Part shown: piece by piece, positions 22,853 through 31,227 of the stretch
Layout of the letters: every line of letters begins with the position of its first letter
Numbering within the stretch: position 1 is the stretch's first letter
NCBI RefSeq assembly: GCF_026013415.1
Contig: NZ_JAPDOK010000003.1
Location: 62,001-126,000 of the forward strand
Direction: 5' to 3'
Source of the DNA: Sphingomonas caeni
GTDB lineage: Bacteria; Pseudomonadota; Alphaproteobacteria; Sphingomonadales; Sphingomonadaceae
Length of the DNA: 64,000 nucleotides
The notes under the pieces: model-generated
What the model was told of the DNA's origin: nothing
What the model saw: the letters and a program-made list of their open reading frames with translations, nothing else
Databases searched by the model: none
Position numbers and translations under genes: made by a program

Positions 22853-23188
22853 TCACGCCGCCGCCAGCGCGCCGGCGCGGCCGATCAGCACGCGGCCGCT
22901 GACGATCTTCACCGGCACCGTCGGCGTGCATCCCTTGTCCTCGCCCTGCGCCGTCCCCGTCTTCAGCGCGATGTTCCAATTGTGGAGCGGGCAGGCGACG
23001 CTGTGGCCGTGGACGATGCCCTGGCTCAGCGGGCCGCCCTTGTGCGGGCAGCGATTGACCAGCGCGAACACCTGATTGTCGCCGGTGCGGAACACCGCGA
23101 TCTCCTCCCCGCCCGCGACGGGGACGGTGCGCGCGCCGCGCACAGGGATCTGGTCGAGCCAGCCGATATCGAGCCAGTCTGCGGTCAT
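22853..23188 (-). CDS. nirD: Nitrite reductase small subunit, Rieske type
   Basis: A 111-aa NirD with Rieske-like ligands CPHKGGPLSQG and CPLHNWNI. It pairs with NirB for NAD(P)H-dependent reduction of nitrite to ammonium. The start overlaps the nirB stop as ATGA. Confidence 0.95.
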   Translation of the reverse strand: MTADWLDIGWLDQIPVRGARTVPVAGGEEIAVFRTGDNQVFALVNRCPHKGGPLSQGIVHGHSVACPLHNWNIALKTGTAQGEDKGCTPTVPVKIVSGRVLIGRAGALAAA

Positions 23189-25647
23189 GCGGATTCTCCG
23201 ACGGGGTGGAATTCGGCCATGTGGCTGTGCTGGACGCGGTCGGCGCCCGCGGCGCGCTCGGCCCAGGGGTCTTCCTGGCTGAAGCTTTGCGAGAAGAGGA
23301 AGCGGGCGGCGAGCGCGTCGCGGCCCTCGGCGTCATCGGCGATCCGTTCGCGGATGTATTCGACCCCGACCCGCTCGATCCACGGCGCGGTGCGCTCGAG
23401 ATAGCGCGCCTCTTCGCGATAGAGCTGCACGAAGGCGGCGCAATAATGCATCGCCTCTTCCTCGGTCGCGACCTTGCAGAGAAAGTCGGTCGCGCGGACA
23501 TGGATGCCGCCATTGCCGCCGACATGGAGCTCATAGCCCGAGTCGACGCAGACCACGCCGAAGTCCTTGATCGTCGCCTCGGCGCAGTTGCGCGGGCAGC
23601 CGCTGACCGCGATCTTGAACTTGTGGGGCATCCACGATCCCCAGGTCATCCGCTCGATTTTGACGCCCAGCCCGGTCGAGTCCTGCGTGCCGAAGCGGCA
23701 CCATTCGGAACCGACACAGGTCTTCACCGTGCGCAGCGACTTGCCGTATGCGTGACCCGAAACCATCCCGGCGGCATTCAGATCGGCCCAGACCGCGGGC
23801 AGATCCTCCTTCTTGATCCCGAAGATATCGAGCCGCTGCCCGCCGGTGACCTTCACCATCGGCGCGTTGAACTTCTCGACCACATCGGCGATCGCGCGCA
23901 GCTCGCGCGGATTGGTGATCCCGCCCCACATCCGCGGGACGACCGAATAGGTGCCGTCCTTCTGGATATTGGCGTGCATCCGCTCGTTGACGAAGCGGCT
24001 CTGCTGGTCGTCGGCATAGTCGCCGGGCAGCGCGCAGAGCAGATAGTAATTGAGGGCAGGGCGGCACGAGGAGCAGCCGTCGGGGGTGCTCCAGTGCAGC
24101 TTCTGCATCACCTCGGGGATCGAACGCATCCCCTGCGCGACGATCTCGCGGCGGACATCGTCATGGCCGAACGAGGTGCATTTGCACATCGTCTTGGGTC
24201 CGGCCTGAACCTCGTCGCCGAGCTTGAGCGCGAGGAGATTCTCGACAAGGCCGGTGCACGAGCCGCAGCTCGCCGAGGCCTTGCAGCCCGCGCGCACCGC
24301 GTCGAGGCTGCACGCCCCCTTGTCGATGCACGCCAGCACCTGGCCCTTGGAAACGCCGTTGCAGCCGCAGATCTCGGCATCGTCCGAGAGCGCCGCAACG
24401 GCCGCCTTAGGGTCCGATACGCCCCCTCCCTGGGCGAAAGCCTGGCCGAAGATCAGCAGATCGCGGAGTTCGGAGACATCCTCCTGCCGCTTGAGCAGAT
24501 CGAAATACCAGCCGCCATCGCCGGTATCGCCATAGAGGACCGCGCCGACGATCCTGTCGTCCTTCACGACGACGCGCTTGTAGACCCCGCGTGAGGCGTC
24601 GCGCAGTACAATGTCTTCGGCGCCCTCGACCGCCGAGAAATCGCCCGCCGAGAAGACGTCGATCCCGGAGACCTTGAGCTTGGTCGAGGTGACCGACCCC
24701 TTGTAGCCGGTCGGCTTCTCGACCAGCCCGTCCGCGAGCGCCCGGCACATCTCGAACAGCGGCGCGACCAGGCCATAGACCTGCCCGTCATGCTCGACGC
24801 ATTCGCCGACGGCGAGCACCGCCGGGTCCGAGGTGACCATATGATCATCGACATGGATGCCGCGCCCCACCGCCAGCCCGGCCTCGCGGGCAAGCTTCAC
24901 ATTGGGGCGGATGCCCACCGCCATCACCACCAGGCTCGCCGGGATCAGCGTGCCGTCCTTGAGCCGCACCCCCTCCACCGCGCCATCGCCGACGATCTCG
25001 GCGGTGTCTGCCTGGGTCAGGATCGTCTGCCCGCGCCCTTCGAGCGCGGTCTTGAGCAGCCAGCCCGCCGCCTCGTCGAGCTGGCGCTCCATCAGCGTCG
25101 GCATCAGATGGACCACCGTCACCTTCATGCCGCGCAGGCTCAGCCCGTGCGCAGCCTCGAGCCCGAGCAGACCGCCGCCGATCACCACCGCGTCGCCGCC
25201 CATGTCCGCCGCCATCAGCATCCGGTCGACATCGGCCATGTCGCGGAAGCTGATCACGCCGGGCAGGTCGTGTCCCGGCACCGGGATGATGAAGGGATCG
25301 GAGCCGGTGGCGAGCAGCAGCCGGTCGTAGCTCACCACCCGTCCCGATGCTGCGAACACATTCTTCGCCTGGCGGTCGATCGAGATCACGGCGTCGCCCG
25401 CGATCAGTTCGATGCCATTGTCGCGATACCAGTCATGCCCGTTGAGGACGATGTCCTCGAAGCTCTTCTCGCCGGCGAGCACGGGCGAGAGCATGATCCG
25501 GTTATAGTTCACATGCGGCTCGGCGCCGATGATCGTCACGCGATAGCGCTCGGGATCGCGCGCAAGCAATTCCTCGATCGCGCGGCACCCGGCCATGCCG
25601 TTGCCGATCACCACCAGATGCTCGCGTGCCTGCGGGGGCCGGGGCAT
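23185..25647 (-). CDS. nirB: NAD(P)H-dependent nitrite reductase large subunit
   Basis: An 820-aa siroheme nitrite reductase. It begins with an FAD-binding dinucleotide fold (LVVIGNGMAGCRAIEEL), an NAD fold (AVVIGGGLLGLEAAHGLSL), a BFD-like [2Fe-2S] domain (EICGCNGVSKGQ and CGSCTGLVENLL) and C-terminal ferredoxin/sulfite-reductase domains with CVGSEWCRFGTQDSTGLG and SGCPRNCAEATIKDFG, which hold the [4Fe-4S]-siroheme cysteines. I chose ATG 25647 because GAGGAGG lies 8 bases before it; longer starts at 25692 and 25734 run back into the leader hairpin. Confidence 0.95.
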   Translation of the reverse strand: MPRPPQAREHLVVIGNGMAGCRAIEELLARDPERYRVTIIGAEPHVNYNRIMLSPVLAGEKSFEDIVLNGHDWYRDNGIELIAGDAVISIDRQAKNVFAASGRVVSYDRLLLATGSDPFIIPVPGHDLPGVISFRDMADVDRMLMAADMGGDAVVIGGGLLGLEAAHGLSLRGMKVTVVHLMPTLMERQLDEAAGWLLKTALEGRGQTILTQADTAEIVGDGAVEGVRLKDGTLIPASLVVMAVGIRPNVKLAREAGLAVGRGIHVDDHMVTSDPAVLAVGECVEHDGQVYGLVAPLFEMCRALADGLVEKPTGYKGSVTSTKLKVSGIDVFSAGDFSAVEGAEDIVLRDASRGVYKRVVVKDDRIVGAVLYGDTGDGGWYFDLLKRQEDVSELRDLLIFGQAFAQGGGVSDPKAAVAALSDDAEICGCNGVSKGQVLACIDKGACSLDAVRAGCKASASCGSCTGLVENLLALKLGDEVQAGPKTMCKCTSFGHDDVRREIVAQGMRSIPEVMQKLHWSTPDGCSSCRPALNYYLLCALPGDYADDQQSRFVNERMHANIQKDGTYSVVPRMWGGITNPRELRAIADVVEKFNAPMVKVTGGQRLDIFGIKKEDLPAVWADLNAAGMVSGHAYGKSLRTVKTCVGSEWCRFGTQDSTGLGVKIERMTWGSWMPHKFKIAVSGCPRNCAEATIKDFGVVCVDSGYELHVGGNGGIHVRATDFLCKVATEEEAMHYCAAFVQLYREEARYLERTAPWIERVGVEYIRERIADDAEGRDALAARFLFSQSFSQEDPWAERAAGADRVQHSHMAEFHPVGESA

Positions 25648-25710
25648 GCCGCCCGCCTCCTCGCCGGTCCATTCGCTTCCCGAAAGCTCCATCGTCCCAA
25701 GCTCCAAACG

Positions 25711-25763
25711 CGAAAAGGCCGCCATGCGGGACACCTCCGAAGAGATGCCCGCATGGCGGCCTT
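25711..25763 (-). terminator. Terminator-like hairpin in the nirB leader (putative NasT attenuator)
   Basis: Read on the minus strand, AAGGCCGCCATGCGGG pairs perfectly over 16 bases with CCCGCATGGCGGCCTT across a 17-base loop, followed by TTTT. It lies 64 bases before the nirB start, inside the transcript leader rather than after a gene. Since NasT, an ANTAR antiterminator, is encoded in the same locus, this hairpin probably stops transcription unless nitrate or nitrite is sensed. The gene-free interval 25648-25925 also contains an upstream stem (GATGCGG/CCGCATC, 25866-25890) that may be part of the antiterminator. Confidence 0.65.
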
Positions 25764-25925
25764 GCCAATCACCCTTGAGCGGTTTCCCGCCCGATGCACC
25801 CCCGTCTCCCGTCCCTGGAAGCGGCGGCTATGTCCTGTTCAGGCGTCCTTGCCCGATGCGAGCATGATGCGGTGCAATGTGCCCCGCATCAAGCCCTTAT
25901 TTTGCACCGCAGCACGATTTCGGGA

Positions 25926-27137
25926 CTAAAAGGCCCAATCGAGCTGCAGCCACAGCTTGTGCGTGTCGGTCGCGAAGCCGGCGCTCTCATAGCCCGCATA
26001 GCGCGCCGAGACGGTGTAGCGGCCCAGCTTCGCGCTCCCCAACAGGTCGAGCTCGGTGCCATAAGGCCGGTCCATCCGATCGCTGCGGAAGCTGTGCCAG
26101 GTCGCCTGAAGCGTCACGGCTTTGAGCTTGCCCAGCGTCGGCGCGACATAGCCAACCGTGCCGTACACGTCGCGCACGCCGTCGGCCGGATCGGGCACGA
26201 ACTTGCCCGCCCATCCGCGCCAGCGGAACCCGCTGCCCACCGGCATCTGGAACGAGGTGAAGGCGACGCCATTATCGGCGCCCAGCACCTCATAGCCCCC
26301 GCCCAGCCGGAACTCCCTCGCCTCCAGCATCCCGTCGACCAGATAATAGCTCGCGGAATAGCTGTTCGGGTTGCGGTGATAGTTGGTCTGGCGGGCGAAG
26401 CTCAGCTGGTAGTTGAGCTTCACCTTGGGGGCGAGCGTCTGGCTGCCCGCGAACTTCGCACCATAGGTCTGGTTGGAGAGGCGGAAATTCTGCACCGCCG
26501 CCTCGTCCTGATCGACCAGATAGGCATAGCCCGTCACCGTCCCGATCGGGGTCGTGTAGCTCAGGTTCGCGAAGACATTGTCGCCGGAAACCGCCCGTTG
26601 CCGCGCGCCGGTTCCTTCGATGCCCCACACGGTGCGCACGCTCCAGGCATAGGTGACGTCGGCCTTGAGCTTGGGGATCGGCGTCCATTCGACCCGCACC
26701 GCATCGAAGGTCTGGGCGCTCTGGCGGAACAGCGCGGCGTCGACGAAGCGGTCGTCGTCGAGCGAGATGCGCTGGCGCCCCGCGGTGACGGTGATGTCCT
26801 TGTCCTTGTACTGGAGCTGCGCGCGATGGATCGCCACATTCTCCGGATCGGCGATCAGGGGCCGCGTCGCGGCGCCGTGGAGCCCGTCATAATAATGATC
26901 GTCCAGCGCCAGCACGCCCTGCGCCTCGAACAGCGCGCTCACCCGCTTGCGGGTGATGATGCCCCCGGCGCGGACCCGGAGCGTCACCGCGGTCGATTCG
27001 TCGGTGGCGAGGCCCGTCTGCTCGACATTCTCCATCCGGAGACGCGCTTCGAGCAGCGGCTTGAACTTGATATCCTGCGCACAGGCAGGCGTGGCAACGA
27101 CAACGGCCGCGCCCGCAAAGAGAATCCACTTCATCAT
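25926..27137 (-). CDS. Outer-membrane beta-barrel porin (alginate-export type)
   Basis: A 403-aa protein with signal peptide ILFAGAAVVVATPACAQ and repeated amphipathic strands, e.g. KFKPLLEARLRMENVEQTG, ending in aromatic LWLQLDWAF, the C-terminal Phe signature for outer-membrane insertion. It resembles the AlgE/alginate-export porin family. It is transcribed after the nitrate transporter, so it probably passes nitrate or nitrite across the outer membrane. Substrate is inferred from position. Confidence 0.82.
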   Translation of the reverse strand: MMKWILFAGAAVVVATPACAQDIKFKPLLEARLRMENVEQTGLATDESTAVTLRVRAGGIITRKRVSALFEAQGVLALDDHYYDGLHGAATRPLIADPENVAIHRAQLQYKDKDITVTAGRQRISLDDDRFVDAALFRQSAQTFDAVRVEWTPIPKLKADVTYAWSVRTVWGIEGTGARQRAVSGDNVFANLSYTTPIGTVTGYAYLVDQDEAAVQNFRLSNQTYGAKFAGSQTLAPKVKLNYQLSFARQTNYHRNPNSYSASYYLVDGMLEAREFRLGGGYEVLGADNGVAFTSFQMPVGSGFRWRGWAGKFVPDPADGVRDVYGTVGYVAPTLGKLKAVTLQATWHSFRSDRMDRPYGTELDLLGSAKLGRYTVSARYAGYESAGFATDTHKLWLQLDWAF

Positions 27138-27153
27138 ATTACCCCCACTCGAG

Positions 27154-27175
27154 CCTCCGTCCCGAAGGACGGAGG
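27154..27175. repeat. Intercistronic hairpin between transporter and porin genes
   Basis: CCTCCGTCC and GGACGGAGG form a perfect 9-bp stem with a CGAA loop. No long T-run follows on the minus strand (the strand of the flanking genes), so it may stabilise mRNA or partly attenuate rather than end transcription. Confidence 0.45.
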
Positions 27176-27186
27176 TAGTTTTCCAT

Positions 27187-28461
27187 TCAGATCCGGACGC
27201 CGTTCGCGGCAGCTTCCCACCGCGTGCGCCACTTGCCCTTGACCAGCGTCAACCCCGCGAGCGCCGTGAGGGCGAGCGCCGCGAACACCAGGAAGCCGGT
27301 CTGGTACGTCCCCGTTAGCTGCTTCGAAAAGCCGAGGGAAGAGGCGAGATAGAAGCCGCCCACGCCCCCCGCCATGCCGACGAGTCCCGTCATGATACCG
27401 ATCTCCTTGCCGAAGCGCTGCGGCACCAGCTGGAACACCGCGCCATTGCCCGCGCCCAGCGCCAGCATCGCAACCACGAACAGCCCGAGCGCGCTCGAAA
27501 CGGTGGGCGCGCCGCTCACTCCGGCGAGCGCCAGCGCCGCGACGACGAACACCGCGCTCAGCGTCTTCACCCCGCCGATCGCGTCGGCGAGCCCGCCGCC
27601 CATCGGCCGCACCAGCGATCCCGCGAACACGCAGGCCGCGGTGCAATAGCCCGCGGTGATCGTGGTCAGCCCGAACCGGTCGGTGAAATAGATGGTGAGC
27701 GAGGCCGCGAGCCCGACGAACCCGCCAAAGGTCACGCTGTAGAACGCCATGAACCACCAGGCATCAGCCTGTTTGAGCGGCTCGAAATAGTCGATCAGCC
27801 GCTTCGGCGCCGGAGCGTTCGGCGCGTCCTTGGCCATGATCATGTAGAGCACGAACACGATCGTCAGCGGAATGCAGGCGAGCCCGAGCACTGCGTTCCA
27901 CCCGAACAGCTTGGCGAGCGTCGGCGCGAACAGGGCGGCGAGCACGGTGCCCGAATTGCCCATCCCTGCGAGCCCCATCGCCTTGCCCTGATGCTCGGGC
28001 GGATACCAGCGGCTGGCGAGCGGCAGCGCGATCGCGAAGCTCGCCCCGGCAAAGCCGAGGATCACGCCCAGCGCCAGCGTGCCGCCGAAGCTGTTGACCC
28101 CCATGATCCAGGCGAAGAGCAGCCCGGCGATCACGATGAGCTGGCTGATCGCGCCCGAGCGCTTGGGCCCGATCCGGTCGACCAGCAGCCCGTTGACCAC
28201 GCGCAGGATCGCGCCGGCCAGCGTCGGCGTGGCGACCATCAGTCCCTTTTCGGCGGGCGTCAGGTGCAGTGTCTTGGCGATTTCGGGCGCGAGCGGCCCC
28301 AGCAGCACCCAGACCATGAAGGCGAGATCGAAATAGAGAAATGCCGCAATCAGCGTCGGCGTGTGTCCGCTGCTCCAGAATGCCGATTTGGTCTGGGGCG
28401 CGGAATTCGCCCCGCCATCGCTGAGCCCATAGCTCTCCGCCGCCAATTCCCCGATCTTCAT
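27187..28461 (-). CDS. NarK/NrtP-type nitrate/nitrite MFS transporter
   Basis: A 424-aa major-facilitator protein with about 12 hydrophobic segments. Family features include FMVWVLLGPLAPEIAKTLHL in the first helix region, RIGPKR-like loop residues (VDRIGPKRSG), FAGASFAIALPLASRWYPPEHQGKAMGLAG, and GGLADAIGG. This matches the nitrate/nitrite porter family. I used ATG 28461 (MKIGELAAESYG) because upstream codons translate through the leader terminator and are not transporter-like. Confidence 0.9.
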   Translation of the reverse strand: MKIGELAAESYGLSDGGANSAPQTKSAFWSSGHTPTLIAAFLYFDLAFMVWVLLGPLAPEIAKTLHLTPAEKGLMVATPTLAGAILRVVNGLLVDRIGPKRSGAISQLIVIAGLLFAWIMGVNSFGGTLALGVILGFAGASFAIALPLASRWYPPEHQGKAMGLAGMGNSGTVLAALFAPTLAKLFGWNAVLGLACIPLTIVFVLYMIMAKDAPNAPAPKRLIDYFEPLKQADAWWFMAFYSVTFGGFVGLAASLTIYFTDRFGLTTITAGYCTAACVFAGSLVRPMGGGLADAIGGVKTLSAVFVVAALALAGVSGAPTVSSALGLFVVAMLALGAGNGAVFQLVPQRFGKEIGIMTGLVGMAGGVGGFYLASSLGFSKQLTGTYQTGFLVFAALALTALAGLTLVKGKWRTRWEAAANGVRI

Positions 28462-28490
28462 CGCCACGCTCCCCATGCCGCCCAGGCACG

Positions 28491-28543
28491 AAAAAAGCCG
28501 CCTCCGGCCCCCCGCGCAGATGCGGTGGCCGGACAGCGGCTTT
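28491..28543 (-). terminator. Terminator-like hairpin in the nitrate transporter leader
   Basis: On the minus strand, AAAGCCGCTGTCCGGCC pairs with GGCCGGAGGCGGCTTTTTT (one two-base bulge), a textbook intrinsic terminator, placed 29 bases before the transporter start and 120 bases after the nasS stop. It could end the nasT-nasS message, but its position in the leader equals that of the nirB hairpin, so NasT-controlled attenuation is the better reading. An imperfect GCCTG/CGGGC stem with a six-base loop lies upstream. Confidence 0.65.
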
Positions 28544-28662
28544 GCTGTTGGTTGAAGGAAGCGCCGCCGGCTCTGGCCGCGTTTCCCGCTCGCGCCGCCC
28601 GATTCTTCAGGCGACTCGTATAGGCTGACGCGTTCGAAGCTATTTCGCAAGTGCAAAATTTT

Positions 28663-29868
28663 TCATGCACCAAGTCCCCGCAAATACGCCGAAATCGCCT
28701 CCGGATCGAAGGTTTTTCCGTCGAAGAAGCGATCCGGGGCGAGGGTCAGACTGCCCTGGTGCGTTGCAGCAGCGAGCGGGGTTCCGATCGATCCTTCGAC
28801 CTTCATGCTCGCGCCCGGCATCGGCGTGGGGCCGCCGGCCAGCGCGCGCCGGTACAGGTCCGATGCGAACACCCCCGCCGCCGCGCGCTCCGCCTCGGGG
28901 CTCGCCTCGACCATCCCCCAGCGCACGAACTGCGAGTAGATCCACAGCGCCTGGCTGCGCCACGGGAAGTTGGCCGCGCCGCGATGGAAGACGAGGAAGT
29001 CGGGGATTTCGACCGGTTCCTCGCCCGGCCGAAGCGGCATCCGCCCGGCCAGCGCCTGCGCGATCAGAGGAGCGGGCTGGCCCACGAAGCGCGGCTGGGC
29101 GAGCATCTCCGCAAGCGGGGCGCGATTCGCCGGATCGTCGCACCAGGCGGCGGCCCGGTCGAGCGCGCGCACCAGCCGGTCGAGCGTGTCGGGATTCGCC
29201 GCGGCCCAATCGGCGCGGACGCCCAGCACCTTCTCGACCCCGCGCTGCCAGATGTTCACGCCTACCGCGGCGATCTCGCCCAGCCCCTCGGCGACCGCGA
29301 CGCTGCTCCACGGCTCGCCCGCGATGAAGCCGTCAATCTCGCCCGCCCGCAGCGCCTCGGTCATCAGCGAGGGCGGCAGCACGCGCAACGTCACGTCGCG
29401 GTCGGGGTTCACCCCGGCATAGGCCAGCCAGTAGCGCAGCATCAGCGCATGGCTCGAGAAGCGGTGGACCGTACCGATCACCGGCTTGCGGTGATGCAGC
29501 CCGATCGCCGCCGCGAAATCATGCGCGGTCGCGATGGGATCGTCGATGCGGTTGCTTGGGCGCGGATCGAGCGCGGCGGCGAACTCCGCCGACAGCGTCA
29601 GCGCATTGCCATTGTCGTTGAGCTTGAACGGCGCGGCGATCGCGCACGGCGTCTGGCTGAGCCCCAGCGTCACCGCCACCGCCAGAGGGGCAAGCAGATG
29701 TGCCGCCTGCACCTGGCCATAGACCAGCCGGTCGCGCACCGTGGCCCAGCTCGTGTCGCGAATCAGGTTGAGGGCCAGCCCCTCCGCTTCGGCAAAGCCG
29801 AGTTCGGCCGCGACGACGAGCGGCGCGCTGTCGGTCAGCGGCAGGAAGGCGATCGAAAGCGGCGTCAT
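28663..29868 (-). CDS. nasS: NasS nitrate sensor
   Basis: A 401-aa protein of the NrtA/CmpA solute-binding family (TPLSIAFLPLTDSAPLVVAAELGFAEAEGL, HLLAPLAVAVTLG, FRFSSHALMLRYWLAYAG-like segment) but without a signal peptide, as expected for cytoplasmic NasS. NasS binds NasT when nitrate is absent and releases it when nitrate binds. The start overlaps the nasT stop as ATGA, so the partners are made in step. Confidence 0.85.
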   Translation of the reverse strand: MTPLSIAFLPLTDSAPLVVAAELGFAEAEGLALNLIRDTSWATVRDRLVYGQVQAAHLLAPLAVAVTLGLSQTPCAIAAPFKLNDNGNALTLSAEFAAALDPRPSNRIDDPIATAHDFAAAIGLHHRKPVIGTVHRFSSHALMLRYWLAYAGVNPDRDVTLRVLPPSLMTEALRAGEIDGFIAGEPWSSVAVAEGLGEIAAVGVNIWQRGVEKVLGVRADWAAANPDTLDRLVRALDRAAAWCDDPANRAPLAEMLAQPRFVGQPAPLIAQALAGRMPLRPGEEPVEIPDFLVFHRGAANFPWRSQALWIYSQFVRWGMVEASPEAERAAAGVFASDLYRRALAGGPTPMPGASMKVEGSIGTPLAAATHQGSLTLAPDRFFDGKTFDPEAISAYLRGLGA

Positions 29869-30482
29869 TTGGGGCCCCCCAGCAATCCCGCGGCGGTGAT
29901 CAGCGCCTCGGTGACATCGACGATCCGCCGCCCCTGGTTCATCGCCGTGCTGCGCAGCAGGGCGTATGCCTCGGGCTCACCCAATCCGCGGCTCTCCATC
30001 AAAATCGCCTTGGCGCGGTCGATGCTCTTGCGCTCGGCGAGTTCGGTCCGCGCCTCGTCCAGTTCGGCCTGGAGCCGTGAAAAGGCGTGGAAGCGGCGGA
30101 TGGCGAGGTCGAGGATCGGCTTCACCCGGTCCTTGCGCAGCCCGTCGACGACATAGGCCGAGACCCCCGCATCGATCGCCGCGCCGATCATGGCGTCGTC
30201 GCTCTGATCGACGAACATCGCGATCGGCCGCGCCAGCACCCGGCTCACCGCGAGCATTTCCTCGAGCGAATCGCGGCTGGGGCTGCCGAGGTTCATCAGC
30301 ACGACATCGGGCGCCATCCGCTCGAGTCGCGCCACGAACGCGCCCGTCGGCGGCACCACCTCGATATCGTCGAATCCGGCCTCGCGCAGACCCTCCTCCA
30401 GGATGGTCGCGCGCAGCCCGCTTTCGTCGATGATCGCTATGCGCAAACGTTCCTCGCTTTCGCAGCATAGTTTATGCTGCAT
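29865..30482 (-). CDS. nasT: NasT nitrate-responsive ANTAR antiterminator
   Basis: A 205-aa response-regulator-like protein. The receiver-like domain (LRIAIIDESGLRATILEEGLREAGF, DVVLMNLGSPSRDSLEEML) is followed by a C-terminal ANTAR RNA-binding domain (ELAERKSIDRAKAILMESRGLGEPEAYALLRSTAMNQGRRIVDVTEAL). Released by NasS, it prevents termination in leaders of nitrate genes; two suitable hairpins lie in this window. A start near LRIAIID would shorten it by 12 residues. Confidence 0.88.
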   Translation of the reverse strand: MQHKLCCESEERLRIAIIDESGLRATILEEGLREAGFDDIEVVPPTGAFVARLERMAPDVVLMNLGSPSRDSLEEMLAVSRVLARPIAMFVDQSDDAMIGAAIDAGVSAYVVDGLRKDRVKPILDLAIRRFHAFSRLQAELDEARTELAERKSIDRAKAILMESRGLGEPEAYALLRSTAMNQGRRIVDVTEALITAAGLLGGPK

Positions 30483-30539
30483 CTGCGAACAGTCAAACTC
30501 TGTCTCGCACCGTCATGTCATCTCGGCTAGGCTGGGGAC

Positions 30540-31202
30540 ATGCGGCTGATCGTCCTTTTTTGTGCCACCCTGCTGCTCGCCGTGCCGGGGATCGCCGCGA
30601 ACACCGGGCCTGCGCAGAATCGCGCAATGCTCGGCTATGTCCGCGTCCGGCTGGTCACGTCGGAGGGCAATATCGTCGTCGCGCTCGATGCCAAGCGCGC
30701 GCCCAAGACCACCGCGAACTTCCTCAACTATGTCGATGACGGGCGGCTCGAGGGGACGGTCTTCTATCGGGCCGCGCGCACCAAGGGCGCGGCCGGCACC
30801 GGCTTCATCCAGGGCGGGATTCGCACCGACCTGCGCCGCCGGCTGCCCCCGGTCGTGCTCGAACCAACCAGCCAGACCGGCCTGCGCCACATCGACGGCA
30901 CCATCTCGCTCGCGCATGGCGACGATCCCAATTCGGGCGATGCGAACTTCTCGCTGCTCGTCGGCGGGCATCCCCAGCTCGATGCCAATGGCAAGTCGAA
31001 GGGCTTTGCCGCCTTTGGACGCGTGATCGAGGGCATGCCGGTCGTCCGCCGCATCCTCGCCATGGCGACAGGCGGCGGTTCGGGCGCGATGAAGGGGCAG
31101 ATGCTGCTGCGTCCCGTGCAAATCAACCGCGCCGAACGTCTAGATGGACGGGGCCGTCCCGCGCCTGCATTCAAGCCATGGCTGATCGGCGCGCGGCGCT
31201 GA
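30540..31202 (+). CDS. Cyclophilin-type peptidyl-prolyl isomerase, exported
   Basis: A 220-aa protein with signal peptide LIVLFCATLLLAVPGIAA and a cyclophilin core: VRLVTSEGNIVVALDAKRAPKTTANFLNYVDDG, FYRAA, GTISLAHGDDPNSGDANFSLLVG and FAAFGRVIEGMPVV. It would assist folding in the periplasm. It diverges from nasT with a 57-base gap and has no obvious functional link to its neighbours. Confidence 0.9.
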   Translation: MRLIVLFCATLLLAVPGIAANTGPAQNRAMLGYVRVRLVTSEGNIVVALDAKRAPKTTANFLNYVDDGRLEGTVFYRAARTKGAAGTGFIQGGIRTDLRRRLPPVVLEPTSQTGLRHIDGTISLAHGDDPNSGDANFSLLVGGHPQLDANGKSKGFAAFGRVIEGMPVVRRILAMATGGGSGAMKGQMLLRPVQINRAERLDGRGRPAPAFKPWLIGARR

Positions 31203-31227
31203 ACGGGAATCGAAAACAGGAGGGGAC

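Noticed and set aside
25648-28662. Defined two-hexaloop NasT binding element in the leaders
   Set aside because: Short stems are visible upstream of both terminators, but I could not establish the required paired hexaloops by eye.
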